DNA of 64,000 nucleotides. Source: Saxidomus purpurata (taxonomy: Eukaryota; Mollusca; Bivalvia; Venerida; Veneridae). The position numbers were made by a program, and so were the translations under genes. A model generated the notes under the pieces. It was not told the origin of the DNA. It ran no database searches and saw only the letters and a list, made by a program, of their open reading frames with translations. The DNA is taken from the NCBI GenBank assembly GCA_022818135.1, contig JAFMSR010000008.1, forward strand, positions 11,503,399 to 11,567,398. Direction: 5' to 3'. Of the stretch, positions 35,250 through 47,900 are shown piece after piece (positions within the stretch are counted from its first letter, which is position 1; each line of letters starts with the position of its first letter).

Positions 35250-37430
35250 ACACGATCAACGACTTCTCTTTTCATAGTTCATGAGAAAAGGATCTCAAAA
35301 AGAGACATAATGCGTCAAGTCTTGCAGTGTATATTACTACTTATCCATGTCCCTACAAGACATTTATCTCGGCTTAAACGTCGATTTTTATTTACTCTGG
35401 TCATATATCATCTAAATCGCTTGATTTTCGTATCGTTCAAATTTAAGAAGTAAATATTTTGGTATTTATTACGACAAAGTAAGCACCAAGTAAGCACGTA
35501 TATCAAAACTAAGAGCAATTGTTATGAGAACACAAATGTTTTTATAATACAATTTACAGACAAGCTATATGACTTTTCAAAGACTATATCAACAACACGT
35601 ATACAGATTTCAGACTACTTCCATGAAAGCTAAAAAGGAAACAAAGTTATACAATGTTCAAATAAATGGTTGTTATCATGCATTCATAATTATTCATTTC
35701 AAGCATTATTGTATAGAACTGTTCTAAGCAGAACTCTGATTAAATATGAAAATACACTCATTTTGTGATGTAGTATTCACGTGACATTTCCATAGGAAAT
35801 GGTTGATCATTGTGTGATAAACCTCCTTTTCTCGGGGAAGTTTCGTTTCAAATGATCCTCTGAATTGACTTAATCCGTGAGCTTTTAATTTGTTTATCAG
35901 GATGACCGACACCAATGACCATTTAAAAGACCGGTAAGAAGTCTTTTACACTCGTGGCTGAAGGGCCGAGTGCATTGAAATGTTCCCTTGTTCAAATTAC
36001 TCTCTGTTGCCAGGGTAAGTAGCCTAAGTTCTGCCATTTATTATCTCCCTTTCATACATTAACTATTCTGTTGAAGAAAGCCAACACCATTTATTATCAT
36101 GAAGTTATTTTTCCTCAAAAACAAGTTCAAGATACATGTATGCTAAATTTCACAAAACTTGTGACTCCAAAACTGTAAATCGTGTACTTAATGTACATGT
36201 AATGTCAGGTTTTCATAGTATAAACATCAATATATTATTCCAAGAAAATCCTCATGTATAATAAAAAGTTTTAATTCTTTGAGTGCCATAATAAAATTCC
36301 ACATTTTCATTGTATTCTCAGAATTAACTAATAAAAAATATTTACTTTGGTCTTTTTAGAGTAATTGGCCAAACATTCACTCTGAAATAATTTCTGTAAT
36401 AATTTCCAGTAAAATTTGCTAGTTTTGGTCAACGGTGCCAAAAAGTCCATCGGGAACCGAACTTGTAGAAAGCTCATCGGGAACCAGGCCTTGTATAGAT
36501 GAGAATAAATGCTGTCGCCTGATTGGCTAAAAGAACAATCTAATTTCTCACATGATTGACATTAAAATTCCCATAAATAACATTTTTTCAACAAAAGCTA
36601 GAAAACCAAAAATTGTCCTCAAAAACAACAAACTAAAGGTGCTAAAATACAAGAGTATACTTAAAACATTTAGCCTAACTATTTAAAAATCCATCTCTTT
36701 AACCATTATTCACTGGCTTCCTGTTAAAACACTAAACTAGGTGATTTTCATTTTCCAAGCACCCGTTACATAAAGATAAAGCTTAGCAGAATGTAAAGAA
36801 AACAGAGAAACTTAAATTGCAGACAAAATCCTGCATGTCAGGTTTTGAAATTCCTTACAAATAAAGGTTTTAATCTATACAATAATATAGCAGCCTTAGA
36901 ATTATGCTGACAGACTCAAAATGATGACTTTGAAGTAGTTTTATGATTGGTCTATTTTAAGCACCGACCAGCATCACTTAGAATGGAGTTTCACAAAACT
37001 GTCAATAAATCAACATAATTATGCACTAATACTCTCCATAAGTAAATGAGATCAATATATACATAAGATACAATCATGATTTGCTGAATGATATACTAAA
37101 ATAGTGATTAAGAAAGGATTTTCAATTTGGAACTTGCAAACTTAATCTACAGTATTACCTCGAAATTACTCCCTTCCTAGGCATGAAACTTTTAGAAACG
37201 TAAGGTACAATAACTACGCACTTACAGATACGCAGGTACTTTATGCACCAAAATCAGTGTTACGTCATCATATGTACAAAACATAACAATTTGTCAACTT
37301 CTCGACAATTGGTTAAGAGCTCAACCAATCGGTGTCAAGACTCTCTTAAGGATACCTAATGCATGATTATTTACATTACAACGAAACACTTGATTATTCG
37401 TAACAATATGGCTAGTGTAGAACATGACTT
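35250..37430. other. Intergenic DNA between genes 2 and 3
   Basis: No coding signal. Genes 2 and 3 converge here (plus and minus strands). A short direct repeat TCATCGGGAACC occurs twice at about 36449 and 36475. Otherwise nothing recognised. Confidence 0.5.
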
Positions 37431-37432
37431 TG

Positions 37433-37438
37433 TTTATT
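37433..37438 (-). promoter_or_regulatory. Candidate polyadenylation signal of gene 3
   Basis: AATAAA on the minus strand, about 65 nt past the stop codon. Position fits, but the hexamer is common in AT-rich DNA. Confidence 0.4.
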
Positions 37439-37502
37439 ATTCTTATATTTACATCGACATTTGAAACAATCCACCAGACTTAGTCTACGTTTTGTAAAAA
37501 TA

Positions 37503-37691
37503 TTACTCAAACAAATCCCTCCCATAGTACGCTAGGAAGAATACTGTAAAGCCGATGAAAAGAATACCGAACCAGATTCTGCACCAGCGTTCTAGGGTAA
37601 AGGAAGACACAAATATCTTGGTAACTTTGAACTTGTGTCTGTTGTCCCATACTGAATAACCCTTGATTCCACTTTCGTTAAGTTTTCCGTC
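37503..37691 (-). CDS. Gene 3 exon 8: M4 and stop
   Basis: 189 nt after TTTTTTTTCCAG. Ends the loop, then encodes M4 (RIWFGILFIGFTVFFLAYYG) and the tail RDLFE before TAA (37505-37503). A C-terminus a few residues after M4 is normal for the family. AATAAA on this strand at 37438-37433 is a plausible polyadenylation signal. Confidence 0.88.
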   Translation of the reverse strand, partial: DGKLNESGIKGYSVWDNRHKFKVTKIFVSSFTLERWCRIWFGILFIGFTVFFLAYYGRDLFE

Positions 37692-39373
37692 CTGGAAAAA
37701 AAATTGGTGTAAATTTTTATTACATTATATTACACCGTCATTCACATCACAGTAACTAGGTATCAGATAAATAGAAAACAATATTCAACAGCTTTTTATC
37801 TCACCACTGTTTTTTTTTAAAAAAACACAAAAAGTCCACTATTGATGTGACAACTTTGTAAATAAGTCAGCCTTTCTTGGCTAAACTAGCCATAAACGTA
37901 CTGTTATTATATCTCTCATTAAATGTGAGAATAAATGTATCATATTCGACTTGACTTAACTTTAATAGTATGTATCTAGCCTTAATACGTACACACATTT
38001 ATTATATACCTATAAATATTCTGCCAAAAATACAGCCTATATTCAACCATCAAATACGGCCTGACAGAAAAAAAAATCCGTATTGTATGTACGTGCAATA
38101 CAAATAGCGCGGCAAATTTGTAAGAGTGTATTCAATTGGCCCTCAAATGCACATGACGTTAATAACGTCGCTTTTGACTGGGTCGTCACTATAGTTTATA
38201 CGATGACGTCAATAAATTTACGTCGCACACTACGTATGTTTCGCGCTAAAAAGGGTTTTTCTTCAATTTTACGCTTAGCATGTCATTTTAATTTAGTTTA
38301 TCGCACAGACAAGTGTCAAATGGTATATAATAAAAGGGTTATTAGTATAGTAAAGTGATCCATAAGCCAGATTGGCTCTCGTCGAGATCGGATCAAACTC
38401 GTGCTACGCACTCGTATGATCCGACGCACGACTCGAGCAAATCCGGCATGCTGGATCACGTTACTATACTAATAACCCTATTGTATGGTACACAGTCTTG
38501 TGCAGATTAATCTTAAATACATAAAAGCAGCTTTTTTTTTTTTTTTTTTTTTTTGCACCACTTAGAGGCTTTTATAAAAAAGGAAACTTCATCACTTGCA
38601 TGGGTAAGCGATTGCAACAGGTTTAAACAATTAAAAAAGTATAAAGCTATGTATCTAATGTAAGCGTTACTAACTGGAAATTTAATAAATACTTTGAAAA
38701 CGCTGTCGTGTTTAACGTTTTATGACATCTATAGCACCGAGTGTTTAGAGTTAATATTTCGTGCGAGATATAAAGGTACAGTGATTTTCCAAGCTGACAT
38801 ATCCAGCAATTACGGAATTCCGTTATGGCCATCGCCTTTGAATGTGTTGATTTGAAACGCGACACTCGAAAGTACGATGATGAAAACGCGAAATCACGAA
38901 ACTACGATAACGAAAACGCGAAAACACGATGATGATAACGCGATAGTACGATAAAGAAAACGCGAAAATACGAAAGTACGATGATGATAATGTATGGAAG
39001 CCTTGGAGGGCCACTTTTGAGTTTCGACTTACGGGTGTTTTTGACTTTTAAGTTATGACTTTCAACTTTTGACTTTTGACTTATGACTGCTACTTTCAGA
39101 CACTTTAAGAGGAATGGTACTGCATAAAAGCATAATGATCTGCTGTGACAATATAAACTGGGATTCGAACCTGTATTAAGGTTTTAAATGATGTTTGTGC
39201 GTAGCACTGTAAACTTGTTTGCTGTAAATAAATGAACTAAGTTACTTTTGTCTTTGTCATTTATTTTAGTATCAATGAGCCGTGACGGCGCGTCAGGAGG
39301 CGACCTTGGGAGCCTCCGCAGTGAGCGGCGACGCAACTCTCGGCTCGGGAGGCCTTGTGGGTGTCCTCTTTCT

Positions 39374-39408
<35 letters not shown>

Positions 39409-41934
39409 CTCTTTATTTAAAGAAGCTAGCTCATTAAGCATAATGTACATAAAGCAACATATTTCTTATCTACCATGAGACCTTCTTTTTAACAATAATA
39501 ATATACAATTGAGAATTTTCTTTAAGCGGGGTTGGGGGACTTGCCCCCAGGCGTCAAGCCAACTATGAAGGAACTGTAAAAAAAAATTGAATTTTTTTTC
39601 GTTGCTATGGTAACATTTTTAAAAATTACTTTTTATGTTTGTATGTATCTATATGTTAATATCACAAGGTATACCGAAGGAAATTAAAGTGCTGTAATAT
39701 GTATAAGTATATTGTTATATTGTTGGGTCCTCAGTAGCAGGTTCCTAGTATTACCTGAACCTGCCGCTGAAGGTCCTCAGTGAGGACCGTGTATAGGGTT
39801 AGGGTTAGGTTTGGATTAGGGTTTCTTTTTTCATAAGTGATAAGTAATAAGTCAAAAGTCAAAAGTGATAAGTAATAAGTCAAAAGTAATAAGTCAAAAG
39901 TCAAAAGTCAAAAGTCAAAAGTAATAAGTCATAAATCATAAGTAATAAGTCAAAAGTCAAAACAAAAGCGTGTTAAAACACGTTTGATTTTGTTACATTG
40001 ACACAAATGATGTAACTTTTATATATATATAATTGATTTTATTAAAATCTTTTTAAATAGAAATTGTATTTATTGAGTGTTGACGTGTTTATATTGTTTT
40101 AATCAAAACGCCAAAGAGGCAATACAGTAGTTCTAGTCATAAGTCAAAAGTACGGCGTACAAAAGTCATAAGTCAAAAGTAAAAAAACACCCGCAAGTCG
40201 AAACTCAAAAGTGGCCCTCCAAGGCTTCCATAATAATGCGATTTACTATCGTGTTTTCACCATCGTACTGTCGCGTTTTCACCATCGTAATATCGTGATA
40301 TCGCGTTTTCGTTATCGTAGTTTAGTGATTTCGCGTTTTCATCATCGTACTTTCGAGTATCGCGTTTCAGATCAACACATTCAAAGCCGATGGCCCTAAC
40401 GGAATTCCGTTAGCATTCCGTCTAAATGTGTTTTGAACATATACAGCTTAATAAAGTCATATAAGCCACTACTCTCCCTGTATAATGAAAATTTACCGGA
40501 TGAATGCTAGTTATTGAGAAAGCTCTTTCTCCAGTCCGTTTTTCTTCCTTTTTTCTCTCTTTCTGTTTGTCTTCCTCATGTCTATGTCTTGCTTTTTCTC
40601 GTCTTCGTATCACGTGGATAATGACGTATAATATAAAAGATGCCCATGTGAATACCATGCAACCAGACATCCAAACGTTTCCAGCATCATTGTCTAGGTA
40701 ATGCGGGAAAGCAACTTCAATTGACATATAATTTGTCATAACAGTCCAAACAACAAGAGTTCCAAGCTTGATCCTAGCCGAGGCCTCATCCCGATGGATC
40801 CAGAAACTTGACCATGCCATCATCACTGCCATGAAACTTGGAAGGTATATGCGATAAAATACTGACGGAAAACGCTTTGTTACAAACAACTTTACTTCGA
40901 GACAAGAGGTTACCATTCCTGAAAATAGATCTATGTGAAGTCAAACCGTACTAATATATTTTCTGCAAGTGTTGCTTAAATACCTTTAACGATTTCTAAG
41001 GAAATTATGAATTCAGTAATTTTCTACACGAATCTCAGTACCAAAATAAATAAATTAATACTGGTTGACCAACCGACTAATTGATTGACTGACTAAAGGA
41101 AAAATTACAAAACATAATAAATAATAATAATAATCATAATGATATTAATAATAAAATCTTTATTTAACAGAGGTAACATATCAGACATACAAGGATTTAC
41201 ATGTAAATCAAAATACATCTTATTTTCATATGGCCTTCAATAATGTTCACGTAAAACAAGAATTAAAATGCAACAACAACAACAACAACAACATACCGTC
41301 GATAAAGAAATATGAAACAAAATATGATTTCTTAGTTATCACTCGAATTGAACCATCAATTTTTTCAAAAAGTTTATCTGTTTGGCAAAGTTAGATATGA
41401 CAAAAGTTAGGCAACAATTGTTTAAGCTCATTCTATCGCTTCAGTGCGGTCAAAATGACTAATCGGTGTCAGAATGTTATTTTAGTCAGGCAAAACCGGA
41501 TGCAAAAATGTCCGCTTACCATCTAAAGTGTCCCAGTGACATGTCATGTTCGATCCACCGGTGATTTCTGATTCCCCGTCTATTGCTCCATATTTCAGTT
41601 GCACTGGGTCTTTTTCAAGCCAGTATAAGTTTACCTCATCAGCCACATAAGAATCTAGTCATTAAAAAAGACCCGGTAAGAGCTTGCTAGATGTTTGTGA
41701 AAGGCGGTCAATACTCTGGTAATTGTATACAATTGTGTTACTAGCTATTTGTCTTTATTTGAATTTCAGTGGTACAAATTTGTATGTATGGCAAAGACTA
41801 AGGGCGTATATCAAAACTGAGAAATAAATGTTTATGGAAACGGTGGAAACGGGAATGATTGTCCTTTAAGATACCGGGTATTAGCCAGTCTCTGCCTGCC
41901 TGCCCGTCTGCCTGCTCTCTCCTCTCTGCTCTCT

Positions 41935-41970
<36 letters not shown>

Positions 41971-44900
41971 CGTTCACAGAAATTACGGCGTTATGATTCT
42001 CTAAAGGACGATAAACATATCTAGCATTATCATTAATTAAACTTCACCCTAAACTACTCTAATATGCAACAAGTCTATTAGAAGGCTGTAAAGATATGTC
42101 ACTAACATTACAGACGCACATTGGTATTTCATAACTTTTGTTTAAAAGTCATCAAAATGTTATCCTGAATTAACTTACATGACATTATCCTTGTCGTGCA
42201 AATGACGTCAGTATGTTCTATCCCAATAAAGTACTTTGTGCAAGGTATTGTTGCTCTAAACCTGCAAGAAATTCAATTTTAGTCAAGTACATGTAATACG
42301 ATATAAGCAATAATTGTTATATATTTTACCAGACATTGTGTAAGCTAAGACTATTTTCTGTTCATAAGATGTCATAAAGTTCACTTTTATGTTTTGTACA
42401 ATTGGCACCATAGTCAATATTATTTACATGTGTTACAAAGATCTATACAGGGGAATAGTTTTCCCATATTTGATCTAATAAAACTAGTGGTCTGATTATA
42501 TATCCTCCACAAAAACAATACGTGAAAGCAGTATGAGTTAATTCGGACAAATACCTTTTACTTTTTGCGACGTATCCCGTAGAAATAATTCTTAGGATCA
42601 TTTTCTCGGAATCTTTATTCAGTGTCCATTCTGGTTCCAGGTAAAGGTCTGGCCTCCATACTTTGTCGTGCAGACCGTAAAGAAGAGTTGTGTTGGCAAC
42701 TCCCGGTTTTCCCGATGTATCGTTATATCTTACACGCTCATCAAACCAATATGCTTGTACATGAACAATGACATCAATACTCTATAAAATATTTACATTA
42801 GATACTTTGACACCGCACGGGTCTAAGCATTTTACTCAAATATACTTGCGACAACGCTAACATCATGTTAATCAAATACTTTTTTAATCATGACACATTT
42901 CATATAATTGGAAATTGGAAGTTATATTAATTAAAGCAAACTACGTTTACGTAAGGTTTATTAAAATACTGGTACCGCAAATGTTTAAAAAGTCTACTCT
43001 TAAATAATTGACAACAAGGATCACATATTTCATTATTAATGACCAAATTACAATTTATGGACTAATTGGCAGTAGTCTTTGCGATTGGTTGCCATTAGCA
43101 TCCTCGTGGAAATGGTAAAGCGGAATAACCTAACAGCAGTTGAAAATTGATATTTACTTTGGAAGTATGAGTATAACATCCACAAAATTGCCTGAAAGTG
43201 TTAGTCATGGCTTGGGTTTTCGCCCGAGGCTAAATTGCATGTTACAGAATAACGAAATAGTAAAATAAGAAATATATAGAAGTTACTAGAACTTCTTATT
43301 ACAAAACTGATGATAATGCTAGGTTTACATTATGTTCCCGGCGGCCATTGCAGCCCCGTTTGTACGAAACGTAGTGCGCCGTGGGATTTTGGCCATTTTT
43401 CTCTGTTTTCAAGTTTTGTTAGGTCTTGCCAAGTTTTCTCACGGTCTATCACGGTATATCCGTGACGGGCCGTCAGGGGAAATAGGCTGAGTTTCGGAGG
43501 CTCAAAGGCGCACTACGGTTCGGCCCGCGGTCTACCACGGATGCCAGTACGTTCCCTCCCGGCTCGTCACGTTCTGATGGAGTCCCTCACGTTTCTCACG
43601 TTCTGATCAGGGTATCACACGTCTTTCACGTTCTGTCAAGGATGTAACGTGGACGCCGGGCAGCTTTGGAGCACGTTTGTGCCCACGATATAAAAAGAAG
43701 GCCTCCCAAACAATAACAATCATCGCCGTGATTGAACGTGACAACTTGAAACTTGAAAAGACCGTGAGATGCCGGGGAATACAAATGCTTCCTGTCCCAC
43801 TACGGACCACCTCCAAGTTTTGTTAAGGCCTGTTACGTTCTGTCACGTTTTGTTGCGTTCACCCCGTTTTACTACGTCCTTCTAGTTTTTTCACCCGCAC
43901 CGTGACTGCCGTGGCAAATATTTTGACAGTTTAAACATCTGGCCCGGCATCCACGGCAATCACGGCCTGTAACGTTTGCCAATTCCGCACCCCTGCGTTG
44001 TCTCACGTCCATCCCGTTTTGTCTCACGTCCATCCCGTTTTGTCTCACGTCAATCCCGTTTTGTCCACGGTGGCCTGAAACGTGATTGCCGTTGCCATCG
44101 GGAACATAATGTAAACCTAGCATAATAATCAAGTTTCATTTCACTAAATTGATAAAAATGTTAAAAATCGACCGGTCATCAGTATTTCTTTACTTTAGTT
44201 AATTGTTTTTAGTTTCTCTTTGAGTTTATATTCTGTTTCGAAGACACTGCTGTGCAACAAAAAATATCAATTCGTACGTGCTTTACAGTTAAACTATACA
44301 AACCTCTTGTTTTAGTGGTTGTACGTCCGTGATGGTCACTCGAGCACCAACAGAAACAGAGGATTCTGATAAATAAAAGAAAACGTGTGTACTATCAATG
44401 AAGGTCTCTAAGACCCTGTTTCTTACGTCTGTGTTCTCTTTGTGTGTAATATTTACAATGTACTCCAATGCTGATTTTATCCGCTTTACGAAAAAGTCAA
44501 GACTGTGCATATTTGTCTTTTCACGGACACTGGTTTAAGTTTTAAATCCGTTGTTTGAAAACTGTTGCTGAGATCTGCGCAAGTACTTGTAGACACTTGT
44601 ACAAGTTTCTTATCACAATCTATAAGGACACAAGTTCAGTAAAACGACCGTAGATGCTCTAGATGTGCCTAATAAAAATTCTGACAATCATTTTCAAAGA
44701 ACAAGTATCAATCTAGTCCGTTCCACCGTGGTCCTAACATTTAAGGGGTCATTGTCATTTTAGCAATTCTGGTAGAGAGTCATATAAGATATTACCATCA
44801 AATGAAAACATCAAACTGTTTATCTAAACGATAGGCAATTGTTTATATCAAAACAACACGAACTTATTTCTGTTAGCAAATATTGCTCCCACCGCATATC

Positions 44901-47900
44901 AAAGACCAAGGATAGCCCCCTATGTTTCTTTTGTATTGGTTGCTGATCTGCAGTTGTTGTTTAAACAACGAATAAGGCAACCCTACTTTAAGCTCTTTTG
45001 CATCATTCGGCTTTTAACAATATTCGACTCCTATGGTACATCCGACCGCCTGTGAGCAAGCTTGAAATTGTTGCGCAAAGGTTGGAATTTTAGAATTGTT
45101 TAATGAAGTCATGTGTTGTCACGGGAATGCAAGCACTAAACTTAGTTTCAGATTATTAAAAGGAAACAACTGAGATGTAAGTTCAATCTGTTAATATATT
45201 TTTTTAAATAATTCTGCTATGGCGTAAGTTATCGAAAAGTTCAATCAAACACTGTTGAATCCATTAGAACCTGTCCCTAATGTTATTGATCGAGGTGTTC
45301 TTTGGATTGTGCGAGTATCTAAAATCCCAATCAACGTACATTATCCAAACTAATTGGCTTTTTCTCTCAGCAAATAAGATTGTATCGCTTGCTGCTGTTT
45401 CATTATAAAGTGAGAGCAATTTGTGTTGCTTTATGTTTTATTCCACCACATATTTAAGAAGAATCTGGTATGTAAGAAGGATAAATTCATTGCATTTTAA
45501 TGTCACAACAAAGCTCAAGTATACAACAGTCATGTCCATAGCAGAAAATCATTCACGCCAAACTCTTCTTGGTTCAGATAGGTATCTCTATCCTGGCAGC
45601 ATAGCATGTTCTTACTCTAAGTGTAAAATCCCGAAGTATTTCCTGGCACCCAATAACATATAACGTAATAAGGTTATCAAATTTTACATTAATGATAGAT
45701 AAACCAAATTGTCGGTTTTATTGAATTGCAGCAGAAGACGGATAAAGCTGTCCAAAACATATTCTTTATACATATGTGTCAAGCAAATCATTCTGCCCAT
45801 ATAAATGATAAATGAACATATAGAGACATTAATACAAATATACTTAAGTACAATTATTTCATTATCATTATTTTTTCATTCTCTACTCAACAAAAAATCT
45901 TAATTTTTTTATGGAACGGTCTTATATGGGAGCAGAAAAATGAATGTCTTTAAACAAACATGCTTATATGCTTATATATTAGGAAACAATCTGTATAGAT
46001 TCTAAATGGTAACTGTATTCAAATATATCTTGTACTTGACTATAGTTATATTGTGTTACCAGATGGATCTTCGGGGAGTGGTCTGGTCCCATATTCATTC
46101 AATGTAGCTTGCAATAAAGCTTTCTCCAGTTCTTGGAAACTGAAAAAATACAATAAAATACATCCATCAAAATCGTATGTAAGTTAGAAATACATGTACA
46201 CAGGTACATAATTATAAGTTATATTTTCCGGGACAAAGGTCAAACAGACATATAGTCAAGATTGAAGCTTTGTAAACATGTAAACATTAGATATTCTCTT
46301 TTTTTTTTCTTTTTAAAACTGACAGATGTAAATGAATATATATCTTACAACAAGTGTGGAGTTTTAATTTTTGGACTACGATAGTAAAAAATAAATTATT
46401 ACAGAGTTTGTCTAAAGTCAATCTTTTCATGGCTTGAGACACAAACACGCAATTTGAAAATAAAAATAAAGATATAATAATATTTGGGTGTAAGCTGGAT
46501 TGTCGCTCATTTAACACGGTGATGATACGTACATCTTCACGTAATGCGTCTGTCAAATTCACATTTATTTATATTAATTAAGTAATGTTATTATTTCGTC
46601 ATCATAACAGTATTGTCGCTCTAACGCAATTACACTTTCACTTAATGATAATATGTATAGGTTAGTGTTAATTTTTATGCATTTACGAAAATTAATTGGT
46701 CAGGCGCGGTGCATGCCGCGCGATCAATTTATTGTAATAAACGTATCAAAATGAACATTAAACTGCTTAGTGTTTGAAATTATGTTTTGTAAATCACCAT
46801 TGCTCCCCTATTTACTGACTCAGATTATAATTGTTGATTTTTCTATTTTTTTTAAACCATTTTTTAAATGTTTTACGGTAAATAATTACAAAAATCTTCA
46901 TTCATGAAACTAATAAGGATAGTGGCAATGAAAAGGTAAGACATACTGTACACATATTATTTGATAACAGTAAAGTGTCGATACTACAGGTCAGTCAGTA
47001 GATGTGGTGTTGTGTCAGGTTTTGCTTGTTCAACCAGAATTGGTTTCCTTGAGTTCTTTTGGGGCCATGCCTCAACATCAACCATCACAAATTTTCAAAA
47101 TGTTTACATGTCAGTTACATTGTATCACCGTTTATCTTGTATATACATTGTTATTGATGTGAGAAAATGTTTTACAGGAGTTGCATAGACGGATTCGTTA
47201 CAAATACAAATACAAAGTTTATTTTCTGTCGGCATGTTACAATAACATATAAACATAAGCTATGTATAGCTTTTGACCGACTTCGTTCATGATCATTTGA
47301 AATATAAGACATATGTCACTAGGAAAAAAACTAGTATATTAACTATTATCACTTTGTATCGCACTGAATCAGTTTTAACTACATTTATTAATAAAATCTA
47401 ACTTTTCATCACAATAACATACATTACCATATAAGTTATTTCAAGTTATTAAAACAATCTATTAACAAAAGATTTCGCTGGTCTGCGCTTTTTGCTGTTT
47501 TATTGTAGTTATTAAGGAGTTAGTTTGCAGACATGGCTTTAAGTTTCGTATCTGTTCTTGAAGTTTATGTACAAATCAAAGTTCGTGCCTAAGAGGCCTC
47601 GAGAGTAGAAAAATTACGTGAGTACAGAGCCTGTCATGAAATGTTAAAAAAAATCATTAAATACTTCTTTTGTTGATGTTCTCTTTGGTTTATTTAGAAT
47701 AATTTTGCATACTCGATTTAGCAGAACATAGACTTTGTTTATGTATGATTTATTTAAAATAAACATATTGTATGCAAGATTCTTAATATATCCTTAATAT
47801 ATCAGTATTAACATGATAATACATGTTTGCAATTCAACAGTTGTCACTCTTTATGTACAATTAGTATTTGAAATTATTTTTGTCCAATCGCAGCGCAGTA

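Noticed and set aside
43872..44132. Minus-strand frame with a repeated MDVRQNG motif
   Set aside because: It falls wholly inside the Harbinger-like element and reflects its 21-base internal repeat.
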